Assembly (NCBI RefSeq): GCF_030540775.2
Contig: NZ_CP141266.1
Coordinates: forward strand, 647,501-711,500
Direction of reading: 5' to 3'
DNA: 64,000 bases
From: Flavivirga abyssicola
GTDB lineage: Bacteria > Bacteroidota > Bacteroidia > Flavobacteriales > Flavobacteriaceae
Part shown: positions 42,490 through 51,554 of the stretch, piece by piece
Layout of the letters: each line of letters opens with the position of its first letter
Numbering within the stretch: position 1 is the stretch's first letter
The notes under the pieces: generated by a model
Databases searched by the model: none
Seen by the model: the letters and a program-made list of their open reading frames with translations, nothing else
Told to the model about the DNA's origin: nothing
Translations under genes and position numbers: made by a program

Positions 42490-43323
42490 TTGAAAAAAGT
42501 CTTCAAACTTATACTTAACACAATACCAAGACCTTTACTCATAAGGTTAAGTTACATCGTTCGTCCTGTTTTAGCCTTCATCTTAAAAGGCAACACATAT
42601 ACCGACCCTATAGATAATAAGAGCTTTAAAACTTTCTTACCTTATGGTTATGGAAATCAAAGAAACAATGTGCTCTCCCCTTCTACCCTTTCTTTAGAGC
42701 GTCATAGATTGCTATGGTTATACTTAAAAAACGAAACTGATTTCTTTCAGCCTGAACCTGTTTCAGGTTCTTCGACAAAAGAATCGAAAAGAATTATTTT
42801 AAGAGCTACCGAAACAAGTTCGGCATTAAAGGTATTGCATTTTGCTCCAGAACAAGCATTTTACAAACGTTTTAGAAAGATGAAAAACCTTGATTATGTG
42901 ACAACCGATTTGAATTCCCCTTTAGCTGACGTAAAAGCCGATATTTGTAACCTGCCGTTTGAAGATGATGCGTTCGACATTATTTTTTGCAATCACGTTT
43001 TAGAACATATTCCAGACGATACCAAAGCCATGCAAGAACTGTATCGGGTTTTAAAAGTTGGGGGCATGGGTATTTTTCAAATTCCACAAGACTTAGCAAG
43101 AGAACAAACTTTTGAAGATAATACTATAACGGATAAGAAAGAGCGTGCCAAAATATTTGGACAATATGACCATGTACGCGTGTATGGCCGTGATTATTTT
43201 GATAAACTCCGTAGCATTGGTTTTAAAGTCGATGAAGTGGATTACACTGCTAACCTTTCAAAAGGAGCTATTGAGAAGTACTGCTTAGCAAAAGGTGAAA
43301 TTATTCCCGTAGTTTATAAATAA
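42490..43323 (+). CDS. Class I SAM-dependent methyltransferase with in-frame repeat
   Basis: 277 residues. A Methyltransf_11 core (FEDDAFDIIFCNHVLEHIPD, ELYRVLKVGGMGIFQIP) follows an N-terminal LNTIPRPLLIRLSYIVRPVLAF region conserved in flavobacterial relatives. The start is TTG 42490, since no ATG lies nearby and MKK-like residues follow at once. It lies directly against the GxxExxY repeat array. Residues ~88-112 (QPEPVSGSSTKESKRI and following) are encoded by a 75-bp palindromic repeat and interrupt an otherwise continuous NETDFF...LKVLHFAPEQAF segment. Substrate unknown. Confidence 0.87.
   Translation: MKKVFKLILNTIPRPLLIRLSYIVRPVLAFILKGNTYTDPIDNKSFKTFLPYGYGNQRNNVLSPSTLSLERHRLLWLYLKNETDFFQPEPVSGSSTKESKRIILRATETSSALKVLHFAPEQAFYKRFRKMKNLDYVTTDLNSPLADVKADICNLPFEDDAFDIIFCNHVLEHIPDDTKAMQELYRVLKVGGMGIFQIPQDLAREQTFEDNTITDKKERAKIFGQYDHVRVYGRDYFDKLRSIGFKVDEVDYTANLSKGAIEKYCLAKGEIIPVVYK
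42750..42824. repeat. Palindromic repeat inserted in frame in a methyltransferase gene
   Basis: 75 bp, 25 codons. The left end GCCTGAACCTGTTTCAGG and the right end CCGAAACAAGTTCGGC are inverted relatives of each other. The core GAACYTGTTTC resembles the GGACTTGTTTCAG within the repeat at 61051-61093. Confidence 0.7.
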
Positions 43324-43348
43324 AAATGATTTATTAAACCCATTCTTT

Positions 43349-43717
43349 ATGACACAACAAATTATAATTGCTACAGGAGCTTTATTTGGTATGCTATCTG
43401 TAATTTTTGGAGCTTTTGGAGCTCATGCATTAAAGAAAATTTTATCTACCGAACAGTTACATAGTTTTGAAGTTGGTGTTAAATACCAAATGTATCATGC
43501 TATTGTATTATTAACTATAGGTCTAAATTCTAATAATATAGCCTCTACAACATATTGGTGCTTTACCTTAGGAGTTATATTATTCTCTTTTAGTATTTAT
43601 GGGTTAATATTATCAGATGCTAAAGGGAAAAAGTTTCGATTTTTAGGTCCTATTACTCCAATAGGAGGTTTACTTTTAGTTATTGGCTGGTTACTTTTAC
43701 TCATTAACGTATTATAA
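43349..43717 (+). CDS. DUF423 family membrane protein
   Basis: 122 residues with four predicted membrane helices. The first contains GALFGMLSVIFGAFGAHALKK, trimmed here to its hallmark FGAFGAHALK, which defines the YgdD/YwdK family. Function unknown. It is convergent with apbE with 19 nt between the stops. Confidence 0.92.
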   Translation: MTQQIIIATGALFGMLSVIFGAFGAHALKKILSTEQLHSFEVGVKYQMYHAIVLLTIGLNSNNIASTTYWCFTLGVILFSFSIYGLILSDAKGKKFRFLGPITPIGGLLLVIGWLLLLINVL

Positions 43718-43736
43718 AACACACTTACTTTATAAG

Positions 43737-44711
43737 TTACCGTTCAGTAAACCCATTCAAAGACAAAGTTTGCAGTTCTTTTTTATCATTTTCAAAAATC
43801 AAAAAAACCTTAAGTTCGGGGTGTGATTTTAAAAAAACTTTCACTTTTTCAATCCCCATGGTTTTAAACGCCGTTGCGTAGGCATCAGCAATCATACAAT
43901 CCTTAGCAATTACAGAAATGCTTAGCAAATTTGTTTTACTTGGGTACCCTGTCTTTGTATCGATAATATGGGCATACCGATTGCCATCTTTATCTATTTT
44001 AAACTTTCTGTAGGTTCCCGAAGTTGCCATCGCTTCATTAGTCAAAATAAGTGTTCTGGAAAGCGATTGAGTACCATCAAAATTAGGATTCTCTACACCA
44101 ACCGTCCATCCATTGTTTTTTTCAATATTAATGCCTTTGGCATGAAGCTCTCCTCCTATATTAACGATATAATTCTGAGCGCCTTTCTTATCCAAGAATT
44201 CCGCAATAATGTCCACTGCATATCCTTTTGCTATGGCATTAAAATCTAAAAAGGTTCCTTTTGGTTTTGTAATAGTATGATCCGTTCTGAGAACCTTATT
44301 GAAACCAACAGTTAACATCAAACTATCAATTTTTAAACTATCTAAGTTCACTATTTTACCCTCAGATCCAAAATCCCAGGCATTTACAATGGCACCAATG
44401 GTAGGATCGAAAGCCCCTTCTGTTTCCTTATAAATTGTTTTTGAAACTTCATATACCTTTCTAAAATGTGTGTCAATTTCAACTGTTTCGTTTCTATTCA
44501 ACTTAGAAATATCTGAGTTAGTCTGATACGTAGACATAGACTTATTAATCACATAAAATAAACTATCAATTTGTTTTTCATAATTTACTTCTGAGCTATA
44601 TGTTACTTCATAAAATGTTCCAAAAACGGTTCCGGAAAGCTTCGTGTTTTTTAGTTCTTTTTCACAAGAAATCGATAATAAAAAGACCAATAGTAATGTA
44701 ATCTGCTTCAT
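43737..44711 (-). CDS. apbE: FAD:protein FMN transferase, lipoprotein
   Basis: Attaches FMN to threonines of exported or membrane flavoproteins. 324 residues. A lipoprotein signal ends at C16 (LLSISC). Family segments are TYQTNSDISKLN, FDPTIGAIVNAWDFG, DFNAIAKGYAVD, YIVNIGGELHAKG and ATSGTYRKF, plus HIIDTKTGYP with metal-binding residues. The likely targets are NqrB and NqrC, whose genes are about 8 kb away. The start directly abuts the stop of the small gene upstream. Confidence 0.95.
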   Translation of the reverse strand: MKQITLLLVFLLSISCEKELKNTKLSGTVFGTFYEVTYSSEVNYEKQIDSLFYVINKSMSTYQTNSDISKLNRNETVEIDTHFRKVYEVSKTIYKETEGAFDPTIGAIVNAWDFGSEGKIVNLDSLKIDSLMLTVGFNKVLRTDHTITKPKGTFLDFNAIAKGYAVDIIAEFLDKKGAQNYIVNIGGELHAKGINIEKNNGWTVGVENPNFDGTQSLSRTLILTNEAMATSGTYRKFKIDKDGNRYAHIIDTKTGYPSKTNLLSISVIAKDCMIADAYATAFKTMGIEKVKVFLKSHPELKVFLIFENDKKELQTLSLNGFTER

Positions 44712-45089
44712 TTAATTAAAATTCGTTTCTAAAACCTGTATCCCGTTATATTCTAAAAGGTATTCCTCATTTAAATAAATAGGTCCTTTTTTTTCATCCA
44801 GATTACCCAACCCAACACCAGCATATAGAACCTTTGCATCCTTTTCCCTAGCATGTTTTTTAAATGATTCCATCCAAACCACATCATAATTATTAGGGTT
44901 GTCTGGTAATATTACTGCTCTTACAATTACAAAATAATACTGCTTATTCTTATCGATACAAACAAACTGCGGGTGCTTTTTAAGTTTACTATTTACAGCT
45001 ATAAATTCAAAACCGCGTTCTTCTAAATCTTTCCCAACATAATTCATAGCTAAATTATGTAGCTCTTGTTCTGTAAGTGGTTTACTCAT
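44712..45089 (-). CDS. Conserved hypothetical protein upstream of apbE
   Basis: 125 residues, soluble, no signal peptide. Conserved-looking segments are LNEEYLLEYNGIQVLE and AVNSKLKKHPQFVCIDKNKQYYF (core HPQFVCIDKNKQYYF). Homologues are sometimes labelled 'NQR subunit F', but there is no ferredoxin, FAD or NADH motif, so I do not adopt that name. Its stop is adjacent to the apbE start, so they are co-transcribed. A TAATTTTG box ends 4 nt before its ATG. Confidence 0.8.
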   Translation of the reverse strand: MSKPLTEQELHNLAMNYVGKDLEERGFEFIAVNSKLKKHPQFVCIDKNKQYYFVIVRAVILPDNPNNYDVVWMESFKKHAREKDAKVLYAGVGLGNLDEKKGPIYLNEEYLLEYNGIQVLETNFN

Positions 45090-45093
45090 AAGA

Positions 45094-45101
45094 CAAAATT
45101 A
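45094..45101 (-). promoter_or_regulatory. -7 box abutting the start of the apbE operon
   Basis: On the minus strand TAATTTTG is followed by TCTT and then ATG, the same 4-nt spacing as at tatA. Confidence 0.45.
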
Positions 45102-45181
45102 ATATTAATATTCAACTAACACCAGATTTAAAAAATGTTTAAATTTAAAAATTATAAATTAGTTTTTACATAATATTCTAG

Positions 45182-46621
45182 ATGAGTAAACACCCTGTTT
45201 CTAAAAAAATCGGATTAATATTAGGCCCTGTCTTTTTCATTATTTTGCAAGTTTTACCTTTTGAGATCGTTTCTGAAAAGGCAGATACTGTAATTGCCAC
45301 TGCTTTGTGGATGGTATGTTGGTGGATAACCGAAGCTGTTTCTATTTCCGTGACTTCGCTTCTACCCTTATTATTATTCCCTTTGTTTAAAGTAATGCCT
45401 ATGGGAGAGGTTGGCTCTAATTACGGAAGCCCCATAGTCTTTTTGTTTTTTGGCGGTTTTGTGTTGGCATTAGCGTTAGAGAAAGTAAATCTACATAAAA
45501 GAATAGCTTTAAGTATTATAAAAAAAACAGGAACAACACCTAACAAAGTTATTCTTGGTTTTATGATTGCCACTGCTTTTATGAGTATGTGGATAAGTAA
45601 TACAGCCAGTACTGTAGTCATGTTACCAATTGCTATATCTGTTATAAAACTATTAATTGATGATACTGATGGTTTCACCAAAAAAGATCAGAATTTTGCT
45701 CTTAGTATTATGCTGGGGATTGCTTTTTCGGCAAACGCTGGGGGTATCGCAACAATCATTGGTACGCCTCCTAATTCAGTTTTAATAGGTTTATTGGAAA
45801 ATGAATATAACATCGAAATTTCCTTTTTCAAATGGATGCTTGTTGGTTTACCTTTTTCAATTATCTTAATTACCATTATCTACTTTATACTTGTAAAATG
45901 GATGTTTCCAAATACAGGACTTGTATTCAATGCTTCAAAAGAAGTTATAAATACAGAGCTTCAAAAACTAGGTAAAACATCATCTAAAGAAAAACATGTA
46001 CTTATTATTTTTGCAATCGTTGTTTTTCTTTGGATATTCAGGAGCCTTATCAATTCATTAATTCCTGGATTGGCCTTATCAGATACTATAATTAGTGTCT
46101 TTGGAGCCGTAGCTCTTTTTGCTATTCCCTTTAATTTAAGGGCTGGTGATTTTATTTTAGTTTGGAATGATACTCAAAAACTAGCGTGGGGTATTCTAGT
46201 TTTATTCGGTGGTGGTTTGGCTTTGGCTAAAGGCATGTCTTCTAGCGGTATAGTCAATATAGTTGCTACAGCTATTTCAAGTAGTAATATTAGTATTCTA
46301 CTCATGACTTCATTATTAATTATATTGATGCTTTTTATGACAGAACTAATGAGTAATGTAGCTCTTGTAGCGGTTTTAGCTCCTGTTGTAGCTGGTATAG
46401 CTATTGGTTTAGAAATTCCTTTACTATACTTACTAATTCCGGTAACCATAGCTAGTAGCTGTGCTTTTATGCTTCCTATGGCAACACCTCCCAATGCTAT
46501 AGTTTTTGCTAGCGGTTTTATAAAAGTTAATCAAATGGCTCGTGTGGGTATAGTAATTAACATCATTGCTGTAATATTACTTATTCTATTATTCAAGTTT
46601 CTTTTACCTTTAGTATTTTAA
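45182..46621 (+). CDS. DASS/SLC13-family sodium:anion symporter
   Basis: 479 residues with 11 or more membrane helices. The two SNT-type sodium/substrate loops are visible: MWISNTASTVVMLPIA in the first half and TELMSNVALVAVLAPV in the second, and GIATIIGTPPNSV and MATPPNAIVFASG complete the inverted-repeat signature. The substrate is probably a dicarboxylate or another small anion; sulfate cannot be excluded. Confidence 0.92.
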   Translation: MSKHPVSKKIGLILGPVFFIILQVLPFEIVSEKADTVIATALWMVCWWITEAVSISVTSLLPLLLFPLFKVMPMGEVGSNYGSPIVFLFFGGFVLALALEKVNLHKRIALSIIKKTGTTPNKVILGFMIATAFMSMWISNTASTVVMLPIAISVIKLLIDDTDGFTKKDQNFALSIMLGIAFSANAGGIATIIGTPPNSVLIGLLENEYNIEISFFKWMLVGLPFSIILITIIYFILVKWMFPNTGLVFNASKEVINTELQKLGKTSSKEKHVLIIFAIVVFLWIFRSLINSLIPGLALSDTIISVFGAVALFAIPFNLRAGDFILVWNDTQKLAWGILVLFGGGLALAKGMSSSGIVNIVATAISSSNISILLMTSLLIILMLFMTELMSNVALVAVLAPVVAGIAIGLEIPLLYLLIPVTIASSCAFMLPMATPPNAIVFASGFIKVNQMARVGIVINIIAVILLILLFKFLLPLVF

Positions 46622-47017
46622 TAAAAAACACCCATACCAAATTAAATTTTTTTATAAAGCATATTTCAATTAATCTTAACCTAAACTACTAATAAATCAT
46701 AATTTCCTTTCAAAAAAACAAAAAAATAAGTAATATTAAACATACAAATAAAAATAAATTTAAGATTTTTCAACAAAAAATATGCGTTTTATCGATTATT
46801 TATGCTTTTTATCTACATTATTCAAAAATAAATTTATATTTACCCCGTTATTGAAAAAAATGAATTAGGGGACAGTTAAATCGACTTTAATTTATCAACT
46901 TTAATAACATACTAACGAACCCAAATATAGAATAAATGTTGAGTTTATTCTTTTAATGAATTTAACCATGTAAAACCTAAAATCACCAATTTTAGTTTTA
47001 CAACAATACTTTTAATT
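46622..47017. other. AT-rich non-coding gap
   Basis: 396 nt of very AT-rich sequence. The only motif-like features are TATATTTA near 46836-46843 and TACTTTTA close to the downstream ATG, each one mismatch from the -7 consensus. I see no gene, RNA or clear hairpin. Confidence 0.45.
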
Positions 47018-47764
47018 ATGAATAAAACAATATTAAAAACCCTAATGCTTTTTTGTTTTATTGTTTCTTGTAAAACAAGTGTAAAAGAAAATGCCAATAG
47101 TGATGGCTGTGAATTGTTTAAAATTGGAAATTATAAATTTTATAATCCAAGAGTTTATGAACGTCCAGTAATCTTTAAAAAAGGAAGCCATGAGTTATTA
47201 CATACTGAATACACTCCAAAATGGTATCCTGGCTACTGTGCCGAAAATTTACCTTCTTACTTTAAAACAAAAGAAGAATTTTTAAAGCATGTACATTCTA
47301 GTAAATTAAAGCGTCTTAGTACTCCTTATTTTGAAAAAGTGTATAATGGAAACAAAGACAATTTAAAAGGAAAACCAGGCTTATACAACGATGATTACCA
47401 TCTATTATTTAGAGGTACAGTTGCTGTAAAAAATTCTAAATCTGGAAACGAATATCTTTTAGTAGCTGGAAAAAGTTATATTGATAACGAGTCTGACTAC
47501 GATAAAAACACTGATTTTTATGAAAGCGATGTAAAAACTATGTTTGCTTTTATTCTTGAAGACGGTGCATATAAATTTGTTGATCCTAATCTTGTATTTG
47601 GAACTTTCACAAAAGAACAGCATGATAAAGTGTATGATATCTTAAGTGTTAAGTCATTAGTTTATGCTTCTTGTTTTGAAAATGTAAACACTACAAGAAA
47701 ACCTAACTTTGATAGTTCTGCGTTACCTGGTTGGGTTTATAACAAATCTGATTTAGACGATTAA
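47018..47764 (+). CDS. Hypothetical lipoprotein
   Basis: 248 residues with a lipoprotein signal (LMLFCFIVSC, lipidated C18). The mature protein has no recognised domain; it is rich in tyrosine and lysine, and its aromatic segments (TPKWYPGYCAENLPSYF) and acidic C-terminus (KSDLDD) stand out. It has a long AT-rich leader and its own terminator. Function unknown. Confidence 0.72.
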   Translation: MNKTILKTLMLFCFIVSCKTSVKENANSDGCELFKIGNYKFYNPRVYERPVIFKKGSHELLHTEYTPKWYPGYCAENLPSYFKTKEEFLKHVHSSKLKRLSTPYFEKVYNGNKDNLKGKPGLYNDDYHLLFRGTVAVKNSKSGNEYLLVAGKSYIDNESDYDKNTDFYESDVKTMFAFILEDGAYKFVDPNLVFGTFTKEQHDKVYDILSVKSLVYASCFENVNTTRKPNFDSSALPGWVYNKSDLDD

Positions 47765-47812
47765 ATATATTATACTAAATAAGCCCCGTTGTTATCGGGC
47801 AAAATAAATATA

Positions 47813-47850
47813 AAAAAAGCTTTACTCTTTCTCTCAAGTAAAGCTTTTTT
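47813..47850. terminator. Bidirectional terminator
   Basis: AAAAAAGCTTTACT and AGTAAAGCTTTTTT form a 14-bp stem around a 10-nt loop, between two convergent genes. A smaller GC hairpin (GCCCCG...CGGGC, 47783-47800) precedes it. Confidence 0.85.
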
Positions 47851-47884
47851 ATGTCTTAAACTTTCTTATTTCTTGTATATATCA

Positions 47885-48760
47885 TTATTTAAACCGAACA
47901 AATTTAGAACTCATAAACGTATAATTTGAAACAGGAATGACTGCATCTTTTTTAAGTTGATACCAGGGTGATATGTCTGAATCTTCTAAATTCTTAACTA
48001 AATGAACACTTTGCGCCGGGGTATTTCCTTGAAATAATAAATACAATTTCTCTCCTTTATTGTTTATAACTTCATCACATATCATAACAATATGTCCGGG
48101 TGACCCGCCTTTAATAAGCATATCGCCTATTTTAAGGTTTTTTGCGTCTTCAATTTTTGGCAATTCGTTATACAATGAAAGTGTACCGGAATACATATAA
48201 ATTAAATTTAAATACTTATAAAAATTCTCTTTAGAATGGTTTTTTGAAGCCGATTTATGAAATGTTACTCGGTTACCATGAATTTTCTGTCTGTAGCCCT
48301 CTGCATATTTTAACCAAGAACAGTAATGACCACTCGTAAAATTAAACCCAATGTCCTTTTTTCTATTATTATCCCACAGAAACTCACTTCTTACTCTAAT
48401 TAAAGCATCAGCACATTGTTGTAATCCGTTTTTAGGCACTGGAATATTTAATATGCCAATATGACCATCTTGCCAATAATATTCAGAGCCATTATAATTA
48501 ATAACCTTAGCTCCAAACGTTTTTAATTTATAGTTACGTAAATAGTCTTGAAAAGAACCTTTAGGATATTGTACGCGTTTATAACCATCGGGAGCATTAA
48601 CTCTCGATTTTATTGTGAGGCTATCTTTATTTAACAAACTAAAACCAGGTGTCTCTAATGTAGTCACAAAACTCTTAGCTGCACTCTTAACTCGTCTTAG
48701 CTGGAGAATGACAATGCCTACTACAGCTAGAGTCAAAATAGAAATTAAAAGTCTTTTCAT
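47885..48760 (-). CDS. DUF4846 domain protein
   Basis: 291 residues with an N-terminal membrane segment (LLISILTLAVVGIVIL). The DUF4846 core is recognisable from SFQDYLRNYKLK, CADALIRVRSEFLW, FNFTSGHYCSWLKYAEGYR, IGDMLIKGGSPGHIVMICD and LLFQGNTPAQSVHL. The conserved SPGH and the preceding cysteine/histidine recall a papain-like (NlpC/CHAP-type) layout, but catalysis has not been shown to my knowledge. Probably periplasmic. Confidence 0.85.
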   Translation of the reverse strand: MKRLLISILTLAVVGIVILQLRRVKSAAKSFVTTLETPGFSLLNKDSLTIKSRVNAPDGYKRVQYPKGSFQDYLRNYKLKTFGAKVINYNGSEYYWQDGHIGILNIPVPKNGLQQCADALIRVRSEFLWDNNRKKDIGFNFTSGHYCSWLKYAEGYRQKIHGNRVTFHKSASKNHSKENFYKYLNLIYMYSGTLSLYNELPKIEDAKNLKIGDMLIKGGSPGHIVMICDEVINNKGEKLYLLFQGNTPAQSVHLVKNLEDSDISPWYQLKKDAVIPVSNYTFMSSKFVRFK

Positions 48761-48867
48761 ACTCCAATTAAACGTTAATGATTAAGGCTTGGTATCTTAT
48801 TAATAAAAGTTTAAGACTAATTTTAACAGTTTAAAGTTATATTTTTTAGTAATTTAATCTAAAAATT

Positions 48868-49332
48868 ATGCTTATGAAGACTTCAGAACGTTTGGAACAG
48901 GCTTTAAAAAAGTTATATACTGCATTTCATAATAATGAATTAAACCCGGAATGCTGTAAGCAGTGTGCCGTTGGCAATATTTTAGACAACACTGATAGTT
49001 GGAAATACCTTTCTGATGTACATGGGTCATTAAAACTGAATTATATCGGCAAAGTGCATGAAACACTTGGAAGACGATTTAATGGTTATACACCTTTAGA
49101 ATTATTAAAAATTGAAAATATATTTTTGAAAGCCTGTGGTTATATCTTACCGCTGCATTATAAAAATGAGAAGCCTAAAAACCCTACAGATAAAGATATT
49201 TTATTTAATGGTTTAAGTGAAGTCGTGAGATATTTATGCTATTTAGACGGTATTTCTAATGTCATGGATTATACAAAATTGTTTGAGTTTGAAAATGAAA
49301 AACCGAAATATGACTTAGATGTTTTCAATTAA
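48868..49332 (+). CDS. Conserved hypothetical protein with CCxxC motif
   Basis: 154 residues, soluble. The cysteine cluster CCKQCAVGNILDN near residue 29 and LDGISNVMDYTKLFEFE near the C-terminus are the clearest features. It is found next to the nqr operon, convergent with nqrF. The cysteines could bind a metal or cluster. Function unknown, and the link to NQR is positional only. Confidence 0.75.
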   Translation: MLMKTSERLEQALKKLYTAFHNNELNPECCKQCAVGNILDNTDSWKYLSDVHGSLKLNYIGKVHETLGRRFNGYTPLELLKIENIFLKACGYILPLHYKNEKPKNPTDKDILFNGLSEVVRYLCYLDGISNVMDYTKLFEFENEKPKYDLDVFN

Positions 49333-49361
49333 AGCATCCTACATTCATATTTTTAAATAAA

Positions 49362-49387
49362 AAAACCCAACATTGCTGTTGGGTTTT
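49362..49387. terminator. Bidirectional terminator at the end of the nqr operon
   Basis: AAAACCCAACA-TTGC-TGTTGGGTTTT, a perfect 11-bp stem with a tetraloop between the convergent CCxxC gene and nqrF. Confidence 0.9.
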
Positions 49388-49414
49388 ATTTTATATTTAA
49401 ATGGTAACTATGTT

Positions 49415-50722
49415 CTAGCCTCCAAAGTCATCAAATCTGATATGTTCATCTGGGATACCAAAATCTTCTCCCATTTTTTGAACTGCCTTATTCATTAATG
49501 GTGGTCCACAAAAATAAAGTTCTATATCTTCTGGCGATTCATGTAAATTTAAATAGTTATCTATTACACAGTTGTGAATAAACCCAACAAAACCATCACC
49601 TGGTGCATCTATATTTTCTTTTACTTTCCAGTTATCTTCTGGTAAAGGTTCAGATAATGCTAAGAAAAATTTAAAGTTAGGGAACTCTTTTTCTAACTCA
49701 TAGAAATGCTCTAAATAGAATAATTCACGTTTAGATCGTCCACCATACCAATACGTTACTTTTCTTCCAGTCCTTAATGTTTTGAATAAGTGATATAAAT
49801 GCGAACGCATTGGTGCCATACCAGCACCCCCACCTACGTAAAGCATTTCACTTTCAGATTCATTAATAAAGAATTCACCGTAAGGTCCTGAAATGGTTAC
49901 TTTATCACCTGGTTTTTGAGCGAATATATAAGAAGAAGCTACTCCTGGATTAACATCCATCCATCCATTTTTAGCACGATCCCATGGTGGTGTAGCAATA
50001 CGTACATTCAACATAATCTCACGTCCTTCAGCAGGGAAAGAGGCCATAGAATAAGCTCTTTCTACTGTTTCAGTATTCTTCATTACTAAAGGCCAAAGAC
50101 CAAATTTATCCCACTCGGCTTGAAACTTATCTGGCGTTTCATGCTCCTCAGGGTGTGCAGTAATATCTATATCTGAATATTTAATTTCGCATTCGGGAAT
50201 TTCAATTTGAATGTATCCACCTGCTTTATATCCCATATCTTCGGGAATTTCAACAACAAACTCTTTAATAAAAGATGCTACGTTATAGTTACGTACAACT
50301 GTTGCTTCCCATTTTTTAATACCAAACACCTCTTCTGGAATGGTAATATTCATATCTTGCTTTACTTTAACCTGACACGCTAAACGTGCACCATGTTGTA
50401 ATTCTTTACGTGTAAAGTGTGGTGTTTCTGTTGGTAAAGCTTCTCCTCCACCTTCTAATACGTGACACTCACATTGAATACATGTTCCACCACCACCACA
50501 TGCAGATGGTAAAAATATTTTTTGAGCGCCTAATGTTGTTAATAAACTATCTCCAGAAGCGACTTCAACTTCACGTTCACCATTAATGGTTATTTTTACT
50601 GGCCCTGATGGCGATAATTTTTGTTTTACAAATAGTAGTAAAGCGACTAACAACAACGTAATGATTAAAAATGCTGTTACTGTTGCTACTATGGTTCCTA
50701 ATGTACCTGCTGCTAATATCAT
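49415..50722 (-). CDS. nqrF: Na+-translocating NADH:quinone reductase subunit F
   Basis: NADH-oxidising entry subunit of the Na+ pump. 435 residues. An N-terminal membrane helix (residues ~8-32) is followed by a 2Fe-2S ferredoxin domain with C75, C81, C84 and C116. The FAD-binding RAYSMAS motif and the NADH-binding VGGGAGMAPMRSHLYHLF and YFCGPPLMN regions follow. Electrons pass from NADH through FAD and 2Fe-2S into the membrane subunits. It is the last gene of the operon, 5 nt after nqrE. Confidence 0.97.
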   Translation of the reverse strand: MILAAGTLGTIVATVTAFLIITLLLVALLLFVKQKLSPSGPVKITINGEREVEVASGDSLLTTLGAQKIFLPSACGGGGTCIQCECHVLEGGGEALPTETPHFTRKELQHGARLACQVKVKQDMNITIPEEVFGIKKWEATVVRNYNVASFIKEFVVEIPEDMGYKAGGYIQIEIPECEIKYSDIDITAHPEEHETPDKFQAEWDKFGLWPLVMKNTETVERAYSMASFPAEGREIMLNVRIATPPWDRAKNGWMDVNPGVASSYIFAQKPGDKVTISGPYGEFFINESESEMLYVGGGAGMAPMRSHLYHLFKTLRTGRKVTYWYGGRSKRELFYLEHFYELEKEFPNFKFFLALSEPLPEDNWKVKENIDAPGDGFVGFIHNCVIDNYLNLHESPEDIELYFCGPPLMNKAVQKMGEDFGIPDEHIRFDDFGG

Positions 50723-50727
50723 ATTAC

Positions 50728-51480
50728 TTATTTACTTTTTATGTTGTTAGCTATCACTTTATCTTCAGATGTTTCAACTGCACTCAATGTGATATTTTCA
50801 TTTTCTTTTGAACCTTCATGCTTCTCTACTGCAACTGTTTTTTCTTCTTTAGAAGCTTCATCTCCTCCAGTTAACATACCTCCAAAACTCATAAAACCAA
50901 TCGCCATTAAACCTGTTATAATAAATGTGATTCCTAAGCCTCTTAATGCTGGTGGTACATTTGAATATCTAATTTTTTCACGAATAGCTGCAATTGCTAA
51001 AATCGCTAAAAACCATCCAATTCCAGAACCAATACCATAAGTTGTTGCTAATCCTAATGTTGGAATTTCACGAGATTGCATAAATAAAGAGCCTCCTAAA
51101 ATGGCACAGTTCACTGCTATTAGCGGTAAAAAGATTCCTAATGAGTTATATAATGACGGTGAAAACTTTTCTACAACAATTTCTACTAATTGTACCATGG
51201 TCGCAATAGTTGCAATAAACATGATAAATGATAAGAAACTTAAATCGTAAGATGCATACTCTTCTCCTAACCAAGATAAAGCGCCTTCTTGTAGAATATA
51301 CTGATCTAATAACCAGTTTAATGGTACTGTAATAGCTAATACAAATATTACTGCGGCACCAAGACCAACAGCTGTACTTACTTTTTTAGATACAGCTAGG
51401 TAAGAACACATTCCTAAGAATGTGGCAAATACCATGTTATCTATAAATATTGATTTGAAAAATAATTCTATATGTTCCAT
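50728..51480 (-). CDS. nqrE: Na+-translocating NADH:quinone reductase subunit E, extended
   Basis: Membrane subunit with six helices. Core motifs are [19 protein letters not shown] and [12 protein letters not shown]. At 250 residues it is about 50 longer than the usual ~200. The extra part is a charged C-terminal tail ([19 protein letters not shown] and on to NNIKSK) after the last helix. The tail's role is unknown. It is separated from nqrD by 74 nt that hold a tandem heptamer array, the only sizeable gap in the operon. Confidence 0.95.
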   Translation of the reverse strand: MEHIELFFKSIFIDNMVFATFLGMCSYLAVSKKVSTAVGLGAAVIFVLAITVPLNWLLDQYILQEGALSWLGEEYASYDLSFLSFIMFIATIATMVQLVEIVVEKFSPSLYNSLGIFLPLIAVNCAILGGSLFMQSREIPTLGLATTYGIGSGIGWFLAILAIAAIREKIRYSNVPPALRGLGITFIITGLMAIGFMSFGGMLTGGDEASKEEKTVAVEKHEGSKENENITLSAVETSEDKVIANNIKSK

Positions 51481-51491
51481 TTTTTTCTAGT

Positions 51492-51550
51492 ATTCAGTAT
51501 TCAGTGTTCAGTGTTCAGTAACTGCTTACTGGAACTGCCAGCTGCTTACT
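51492..51550. repeat. Tandem heptamers between nqrE and nqrD
   Basis: Four direct 7-bp units RTTCAGT (ATTCAGT twice, GTTCAGT twice) occupy 51492-51519. They are followed by two copies of CTGCTTACT (51522-51530, 51542-51550) that surround AACTGCCAG. The block lies inside the nqr transcript. Confidence 0.85.
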
Positions 51551-51554
51551 AATT

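Noticed and set aside
44712-45089. Annotation as NQR subunit F
   Set aside because: No 2Fe-2S cysteines, no FAD or NADH motif, and a true nqrF is present at 49415-50722.
46622-47017. Riboswitch or small RNA in the long leader of the lipoprotein gene
   Set aside because: No stable stems or known motif could be found by eye; the sequence is simply AT-rich.
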